Of a DNA stretch of 6,832 nucleotides, positions 4,814-6,832 are shown in pieces (position 1 is the stretch's first letter; each line of letters opens with the position of its first letter). Origin of the DNA: JALSHZ01 sp964439815 (GTDB lineage Bacteria; Pseudomonadota; Gammaproteobacteria; UWMA-0217); assembly GCA_964439815.1 (NCBI GenBank), contig CAYTPO010000155.1:1-6832 (forward strand), read 5' to 3'. A model generated the notes under the pieces. It saw nothing but the letters and a program-made list of their open reading frames with translations. It did no database searches and had not been told where the DNA came from. A program made the translations under genes and the position numbers.

Positions 4814-5586
4814 ACAATATCATGGTCTTCGATATCGAGACCGTCCCGGATGTGGAAGGGGGGCGCAAGCTGTACCAGCTCGATGGGCTGGATGATGAGG
4901 CTGCAGCCAATGCCATGTTCAAGCTGCGCAGCGAAAAGACCGGGCGAGAGTTTCTGGCGCATCATTTACAGCGGATCGTGGCGATCTCGGTGGTGTTTCG
5001 CCATGGTGATCACTGCCGGGTCTGGTCGCTGGGTGATGAGACGGCATCCGAGAAGGATCTGATCCAGCGTTTCTTCGATGGTCTGGATCGCTATACGCCG
5101 ACGCTCGTTACATGGAATGGCGGCGGGTTCGATCTGCCGGTGATTCATTATCGAGCGTTGTTGCACCGGATTCCGGCACCGCGTTACTGGGAGGTGGGGG
5201 AAGAAGACAGTGCCTTTCGTTTCAACAATTACCTCAATCGCTTTCAGTGGCGCCATACCGACCTGATGGATGTGCTGGCTGGCTACCAGATGCGTGCTGC
5301 AGCGCCGCTCGACGAGATCGCAACCCTGCTTGGATTTCCTGGCAAGATGGGCATGAGCGGGGCCAAGGTGTGGGATGCATTCTTGCAGGGTGATATCCGG
5401 GGTATCCGCGATTATTGCGAGACGGATGTACTCAACACCTATCTGGTCTATCTGCGTTTCGAGCTGATGCGTGGTCATTTGACGGATACCACCTATGACG
5501 CGGAATGTGAGCGGGTACGCGAGATGTTGCGTAGCTCCGACAAGCATGCGTTGATCGAATTCGAGCAGGCGTGGAAGCAGAATTGA
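4810..5586 (+). CDS. Predicted 3'-5' exonuclease related to the PolB exonuclease domain
   Basis: This 258-residue protein looks like a stand-alone DEDDy-type proofreading exonuclease of the RNase H fold (the DNA_pol_B_exo2 family). Exo I is FDIET with D8 and E10. Exo II is WNGGGFDLPVI with D107. Exo III is DYCETDVLNTY, where Y201 and D205 give the YxxxD pattern. HTDLMDVL (D150) and the LLGFPGKMGMSGAKVW segment (172–187) are further family-like blocks. All four acidic metal ligands are present, so catalysis is expected, but whether the natural substrate is DNA or RNA is not known. There is no polymerase domain, signal peptide or membrane segment. GGAG (4796–4799) lies 10 nt before the ATG at 4810, which overlaps the cysM stop. 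A later ATG at 4822 would also keep Exo I. No established gene symbol applies. Confidence 0.88.
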   Translation: MNNIMVFDIETVPDVEGGRKLYQLDGLDDEAAANAMFKLRSEKTGREFLAHHLQRIVAISVVFRHGDHCRVWSLGDETASEKDLIQRFFDGLDRYTPTLVTWNGGGFDLPVIHYRALLHRIPAPRYWEVGEEDSAFRFNNYLNRFQWRHTDLMDVLAGYQMRAAAPLDEIATLLGFPGKMGMSGAKVWDAFLQGDIRGIRDYCETDVLNTYLVYLRFELMRGHLTDTTYDAECERVREMLRSSDKHALIEFEQAWKQN

Positions 5587-5650
5587 GTTCCACCGCTGTG
5601 CAGACAAATTTCCCGTATTTTCCCTTATTATCAACAGGTTGATGCTGCCT

Positions 5651-6832
5651 ATGGCCAGACGTTCCCGACGCAAACCCCTTCCACAAGGTGAATTTGACGC
5701 TTCCATCGAGTCGTTGTCACATGAAGGCAGGGGGGTGACGCATATCGATGGCAAGGTGGTGTTTATCGATGGCGCTCTGAGCGGAGAAAAGGTCCGGTTT
5801 CGTTATACCCAACGTCAGCGCAGCCATGACGCCGGTATCGTGACCGAAGTGCTGGAGGCTGCCCCGGAGAGGGTAACGCCAAAATGTGCGCATGCCGACA
5901 TCTGTGGTGGCTGTTCCTTGCAACATCTGGCCGCCGAAAGGCAAATTGCCTTCAAGCAGCAGGCCATGCTGGAAGGCCTGGCGCATATTGGCAATGTGGT
6001 GCCTGCCGAGGTGCTGCCGCCATTGACTGCTTCTCCGTGGGGATATCGCAGAAAGGCTCGACTCGGAGTGCGCTATGTGGCAAAGAAGGGACGGGTGCTG
6101 GTGGGGTTTCGCGAGAAGCAGAGTGGATTCCTGGCCGATATTTCGTCTTGCCCGGTGCTGCATCCTTCGGTTGGGGAGAGAATCAGCGACCTTTGCGATT
6201 TGATTGGTTTGCTCGATGCACGGGAAAAGATTCCGCAGATCGAGGTGGCGGTTGGTGACAATGCCACTGCACTCGTCTTTCGCCATCTGGAGCCTTTGAG
6301 TGAGGCTGATCTTGCGCGACTGCAGGCATTCGATGAGGCCAATGATTTTCATATTTACCTGCAGTCCAAGGGGCCGGCTTCTGTCGTGCCATTGAATCCT
6401 GAAAAAGAGACGGCTTTGTATTATGAGCATCCAGGATATCAGGTTCGGGTAGATATCGGTCCGCTCGATTTCTTTCAGGTCAATGCGGAACTGAACCGCA
6501 AGATGGTACCGCTGGCCATGTCGCTGCTGGCGCTCGATGCAGAGGACAGTGTGCTCGATCTGTTCTGTGGTCTGGGTAACTTTACCCTGCCGTTGGCACG
6601 ACATGTGAGAGCGGTGGTTGGTGTGGAGGGCGACCAGGTGATGGTCGATCGGGCAAGAAAGACGGCATTGGCCAATGGTATTGAAAACACCCGTTACCAT
6701 GTCGCCAATCTGATGGGCGAGCTCGATAACGAATCCTGGTTGCAGCAGACCTACGACAAGATCCTGCTGGATCCGCCACGTGCCGGTGCCAGGGAAGTGA
6801 TCGAGAAGATCGGGAAACTCCAGGCCGAGCGC
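5651..6832 (+). CDS. rlmD: 23S rRNA (uracil1939-C5)-methyltransferase RlmD (RumA), 3' end beyond the window
   Basis: RlmD methylates U1939 of 23S rRNA using SAM and carries a [4Fe-4S] cluster. The visible 394 codons start with a basic leader and a TRAM domain (about 14–72). Next come the cluster cysteines C79, C85 and C88 (CAHADICGGC) and C167 (SCPVL), matching the four cysteines of E. coli RlmD. DFFQVN (273–278), the SAM motif VLDLFCGLGNF (301–311) and DPPRAGA (374–380) complete the visible methyltransferase domain. The catalytic-cysteine motif SCNPATLARD should lie just past the right edge. An earlier in-frame ATG at 5642 is possible, but AGG (5636–5638) is only 3 nt before it and 12 nt before 5651. 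In the 64-nt gap upstream, TATTAT (5626–5631) resembles a -10 box, with only a weak CAGACA 19 nt before it, so an own promoter is possible but unproven. Confidence 0.95.
   Translation, partial: MARRSRRKPLPQGEFDASIESLSHEGRGVTHIDGKVVFIDGALSGEKVRFRYTQRQRSHDAGIVTEVLEAAPERVTPKCAHADICGGCSLQHLAAERQIAFKQQAMLEGLAHIGNVVPAEVLPPLTASPWGYRRKARLGVRYVAKKGRVLVGFREKQSGFLADISSCPVLHPSVGERISDLCDLIGLLDAREKIPQIEVAVGDNATALVFRHLEPLSEADLARLQAFDEANDFHIYLQSKGPASVVPLNPEKETALYYEHPGYQVRVDIGPLDFFQVNAELNRKMVPLAMSLLALDAEDSVLDLFCGLGNFTLPLARHVRAVVGVEGDQVMVDRARKTALANGIENTRYHVANLMGELDNESWLQQTYDKILLDPPRAGAREVIEKIGKLQAER

Noticed and set aside
5717..6700. 327-codon minus-strand frame opposite rlmD
   Set aside because: It is the complement of rlmD, whose cysteines and SAM motifs are all in place on the plus strand; its His/Gln-rich translation is typical of an antisense shadow.

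Overview
The window is a compact, almost entirely plus-strand block of housekeeping genes in the order rnc – era – recO – pdxJ – acpS – cysM – PolB-like 3'-5' exonuclease – rlmD (cut by the right edge). The order rnc-era-recO-pdxJ-acpS is the classical gammaproteobacterial one, and cysM and rlmD just downstream recall the arrangement in pseudomonads and related lineages. The proteins resemble their E. coli counterparts with catalytic residues at nearly identical positions, so a gammaproteobacterial chromosome of moderately high GC is likely. The genus cannot be told from the sequence alone.

Layout: bases 2–49 appear to be the last codons of an upstream gene, possibly the small DUF4845 protein often found between lepB and rnc. 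rnc (54–731), era (728–1633, TTG start) and recO (1630–2397, GTG start) overlap each other by 4 nt. After recO comes a gene-free stretch (2398–2780). pdxJ (2781–3500) and acpS (3500–3898) touch through TGATG. cysM (3905–4813) follows after 6 nt, the exonuclease gene (4810–5586) overlaps it by ATGA, and rlmD starts at 5651 after the only other sizeable gap.

The recO–pdxJ junction is the unusual part. It holds two adjacent inverted-repeat elements without transposase: element A (2351–2509), a fold-back MITE-like element with 62-nt ungapped arms, and element B (2511–2772), with about 30-nt terminal repeats and a palindrome-rich interior ending in a long imperfect hairpin. Deleting 2352–2775 in silico joins recO to pdxJ so that recO would end in SDHE-stop at 244 codons and overlap the pdxJ start as ATGAGTAA. 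This matches the tight overlaps elsewhere in the cluster. The insertions seem to have given RecO a transposon-encoded tail, separated pdxJ from recO, and supplied the present Shine-Dalgarno-like sequence of pdxJ.

Functionally the cluster mixes RNA processing and ribosome maturation (RNase III, Era, RlmD), recombination repair (RecO, possibly the exonuclease), and cofactor, lipid and sulfur metabolism (PdxJ makes PNP, AcpS activates acyl carrier protein, CysM is a PLP-dependent cysteine synthase). No phage genes, CRISPR, tRNA or rRNA were seen.
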